This document shows, in pieces, positions 62,040 to 64,000 of a stretch of DNA of 64,000 nucleotides; the first letter of the stretch is position 1; every line of letters begins with the position of its first letter. The notes beneath the pieces are model-generated. The model had not been told where the DNA came from and made no database searches. It saw only the letters and a list, made by a program, of their open reading frames with translations. The DNA lies in assembly GCF_016919405.1 (NCBI RefSeq), contig NZ_CP070353.1:62001-126000 (forward strand), written 5' to 3'. Both the position numbers and the translations under genes were made by a program. This stretch comes from Ensifer sp. PDNC004. GTDB lineage: Bacteria; Pseudomonadota; Alphaproteobacteria; Rhizobiales; Rhizobiaceae.

Positions 62040-63146
62040 TTACTGGACGTTCGCGCCGACGACGGCATCCCAGCCACCGGTGACGGCAGCCTTGTTGGCG
62101 TCGACTTCTTCGAGCGTCGGGAAGTAGGCCTTTTCGTAAGCCGCTGCCGGCGGCAGGGCGTCGATCAGTTCCTGCGGAACCTTGCCGGCCTTGACCATGG
62201 CGTTGAAGCGGGTCGGGTGGCAGAAGCCCTTGAGCCAGCCGAGCTGACCTTCGTCGGAATAGAGGTGCTCCATCCACAGCTTGGCAGCGTTCGGATGCGG
62301 CGCGTAGGCCGAGATGCCCTGAACGTAGACGCCGGCGAGAACGCCGCTGGCCGGAACGACGACTTCGGTCGGCGGGTTGCCGTTGAGCGTCTTTGCCCAG
62401 CCGAGAGCGTTGTAGTCCCAGGCGACGACGATCGGGGTCGAGCCCTGGGCGAGCGTGCCGGACTTGCCGATAACAGGAACGAAGTTGCCGTTCTTGTTGA
62501 GTTCGGCGAAGTAGCCGAGACCGGCTTCACCGGCTTCCTTGCCGGACTTTGCACCCTTGGCGAGGCCAGCGGCGAGAACGCCGAGGATCGCCTGGTTCGA
62601 GGCGCGCGGGTCACCGGCAAGAGCAACCTGACCGGCATATTCCGGCTTCAGCAGATCGGTCCAGTCCTTCGGTGCGTTCTGGACGAGGTCCTTGTTCACG
62701 AGGAAGGACATGACGCCGTAATAGTCGCCGTACCAGTAACCTTCGGCGTCCTTGACGCTATCCGGGATCTCGTCCCAGGTGGAGACCTTGTAGGGCTGCA
62801 GCAGGCCTTCGGCCTTCATCTGCGGACCGAAGGCGAGACCGACGTCGACAACGTCAGGAGCCTGCGGGCCCTTGTTGTCCTTGTTGGCCTTGACGGCTTC
62901 GACTTCGTCGGCCGAGCCAGCGTCCGGGTTCAGTTCGTTGACCTGGATTTCCGGATACTTGGCCTTGAAGGAGGCGATGACGTCGCCGTAGCCGCACCAG
63001 TCGTGGGGCAGGGCGATCGTCGTCAGCATGCCTTCCTTCTTGGCGGCTTCGATGAGCTCGGCGCTCGGCTCGGCAGCGGCGATTGCGGTCGTTGCCAGGA
63101 AAATGGCGGTGGAGAGCGAAAGCAGGCGTTGGGTTTTTGAAATCAC
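62040..63146 (-). CDS. ABC transporter binding protein, PotD/FbpA-like (SBP_bac_6/8)
   Basis: 368 residues from the GTG at 63146, which has AAGGAG seven bases upstream; a TTG nine codons earlier overlaps that site and is rejected. Sec signal 'LLSLSTAIFLATTAIAAAEP'. The mature part ('LIEAAKKEGMLTTIALPHDW', 'FGPQMKAEGLLQPYKVSTWD') resembles iron/2-aminoethylphosphonate/polyamine binding proteins. Ligand unknown. It follows an RpiR regulator on the same strand. Confidence 0.9.
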   Translation of the reverse strand: MISKTQRLLSLSTAIFLATTAIAAAEPSAELIEAAKKEGMLTTIALPHDWCGYGDVIASFKAKYPEIQVNELNPDAGSADEVEAVKANKDNKGPQAPDVVDVGLAFGPQMKAEGLLQPYKVSTWDEIPDSVKDAEGYWYGDYYGVMSFLVNKDLVQNAPKDWTDLLKPEYAGQVALAGDPRASNQAILGVLAAGLAKGAKSGKEAGEAGLGYFAELNKNGNFVPVIGKSGTLAQGSTPIVVAWDYNALGWAKTLNGNPPTEVVVPASGVLAGVYVQGISAYAPHPNAAKLWMEHLYSDEGQLGWLKGFCHPTRFNAMVKAGKVPQELIDALPPAAAYEKAYFPTLEEVDANKAAVTGGWDAVVGANVQ

Positions 63147-63350
63147 TGGAGTTCTCCTTATGGGTTTAGTCAAATTCGTGGGGTTTCAGTCGATTTCGGC
63201 GAAGCTGTTAAAGAGATGCGATGAAAGTAATGTGACAGGGGTTTATCCGTTCGCGCCGCGTATGTCGTTGTAAGAACATTTCTTTTTTGGCTTCGGCGGG
63301 CCACTGTCGCATAACTGCATGAAATCCTGTGAACGTGTCGGCGAATTCTC

Positions 63351-64000
63351 CTAGACCGGTTTGCGAAAGATGCGGGTGGAATCGAACAGTCCCTCGAGCG
63401 TTTTCATCCGATCCCGGGTCTCGTCCCAGTTTGAACTCTGTACGGCCTCGATCAAAGCCTCGATCAGGAACAGGATGACGACGGAGCTGTCCCAGGCGGA
63501 CGGCACCTCGATCTGCGAGCGGAACACCCTGGAGGCGGACTTGGCGACCGGCGAACTCCAGCGATCGGTAAAAAGGATGATTTCGACGCCGCGCTCGCGG
63601 GCGGATTTGGCGAGCGTCACCATTTCCTGCTCGTAGCGGCGAATGTCGAAGAGAATCAGCACGTCGCCCTGGCGCATGTCGAGCACGTAGTGCGGCCAGG
63701 CGCTGGCATTGGAGGCGATCTCGATGACACCCGGGCGGATGACCTGAAGGTGGGTGAAGAGATAGTCGGCGAGCGAGCGGGTGATGCGGCCGCCAAGCAG
63801 GTAGATGCTGCGCTTGCGGTCGGCGATGAGGGCTGCTGCCGCGTCGAATTCTTGCGGCTCGATCTGGGTCAGCGTCTCGCGCAGATTGCTGGTGATCGCG
63901 TCGGCAAAGCGGTTGAGCGTGTGGGTGCCGGGCGCATTGGCGGCCCAGCGGTCGTGCTTGGCGATCGGATTGGAAATCGTCGCTTCCAGTTCCTGATGCA
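63351..64000 (-). CDS. RpiR/MurR family regulator, 3' part only
   Basis: The frame is open from the stop at 63351 to the window edge. Readable parts: 'QELEATISNPIAKHDRWAAN' near the edge, 'ALIADRKRSIYLLGGRITRS' and 'HYVLDMRQGDVLILFDIRRY', the SIS domain of RpiR regulators, with 'AKSARERGVEIILFTDRW'. The HTH lies outside the window. It is 204 bases upstream of the binding-protein gene on the same strand and probably controls that ABC operon. Confidence 0.88.
   Translation of the reverse strand, partial: HQELEATISNPIAKHDRWAANAPGTHTLNRFADAITSNLRETLTQIEPQEFDAAAALIADRKRSIYLLGGRITRSLADYLFTHLQVIRPGVIEIASNASAWPHYVLDMRQGDVLILFDIRRYEQEMVTLAKSARERGVEIILFTDRWSSPVAKSASRVFRSQIEVPSAWDSSVVILFLIEALIEAVQSSNWDETRDRMKTLEGLFDSTRIFRKPV

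Overview
The window is high-GC, densely packed alphaproteobacterial DNA, most likely the chromosome or a large replicon of a Rhizobiaceae member near Sinorhizobium/Ensifer. The evidence is the wealth of ABC transporters, the erythritol-type polyol locus followed by tpi/rpiB, an FMN-riboswitch ribH2, and palindromic intergenic repeats of rhizobial type. I see no rRNA or tRNA genes, no CRISPR and no transposase.

Layout. 1-1858: partial MFS transporter, SRPBCC protein, TetR and HPP membrane protein, with two good operator palindromes. 1941-14122: CocE-like hydrolase with a stand-alone oligopeptide-type binding protein and an Xre-type regulator; a small secreted PAAR-like protein; a LuxR/TPR regulator; a DUF1127 protein; and a complete Dpp-type ABC operon whose binding protein is a close paralogue of the stand-alone one. 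14496-22327: a gamma-butyrobetaine/carnitine to glycine betaine pathway (CoA ligase, acyl-CoA dehydrogenase, hydratase, carnitine dehydrogenase fused to a thioesterase, dehydrocarnitine-cleaving BKACE) with its divergent GlxA/AraC regulator. 22373-31174: a LysR regulator with two HTH domains, divergent from HAL-like lyase, hydantoinase-like amidohydrolase, carbamoylase, DUF917 protein, TfoX-like protein and urocanase-like protein. The first five catalytic steps of known ergothioneine degradation match these families one for one, and the lyase lacks the MIO triad of true histidine ammonia-lyase. 31175-32222: a lower-GC stretch with one small membrane-anchored ORF. 32223-39024: methyltransferase, then an SDR plus a polyamine-type ABC operon with a divergent LuxR regulator. 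39301-56511: SorC regulator, five-gene polyol ABC transporter, and a tetritol/pentitol catabolic run (eryA, hydroxyacid dehydrogenase, eryB, class II aldolase, second FGGY kinase, HAD, eryC, DeoR, eryH/tpi, eryI/rpiB) ending in a terminator. 56723-64000: LtrA, ribH2 under an FMN riboswitch, and a Pot/Fbp-type ABC operon headed by a partial RpiR regulator.

How it works together. The window is mainly scavenging. The carnitine block and the proposed ergothioneine block sit back to back and both attack trimethylammonium betaines: one would feed glycine betaine and acetoacetate, the other trimethylamine, sulfide and glutamate. The polyol block would turn erythritol-like polyols into erythrose-4-phosphate. 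Each block has a local regulator and at least one repeated or palindromic DNA motif in the control region. Functions are inferred from protein families read by eye; no database search was run.
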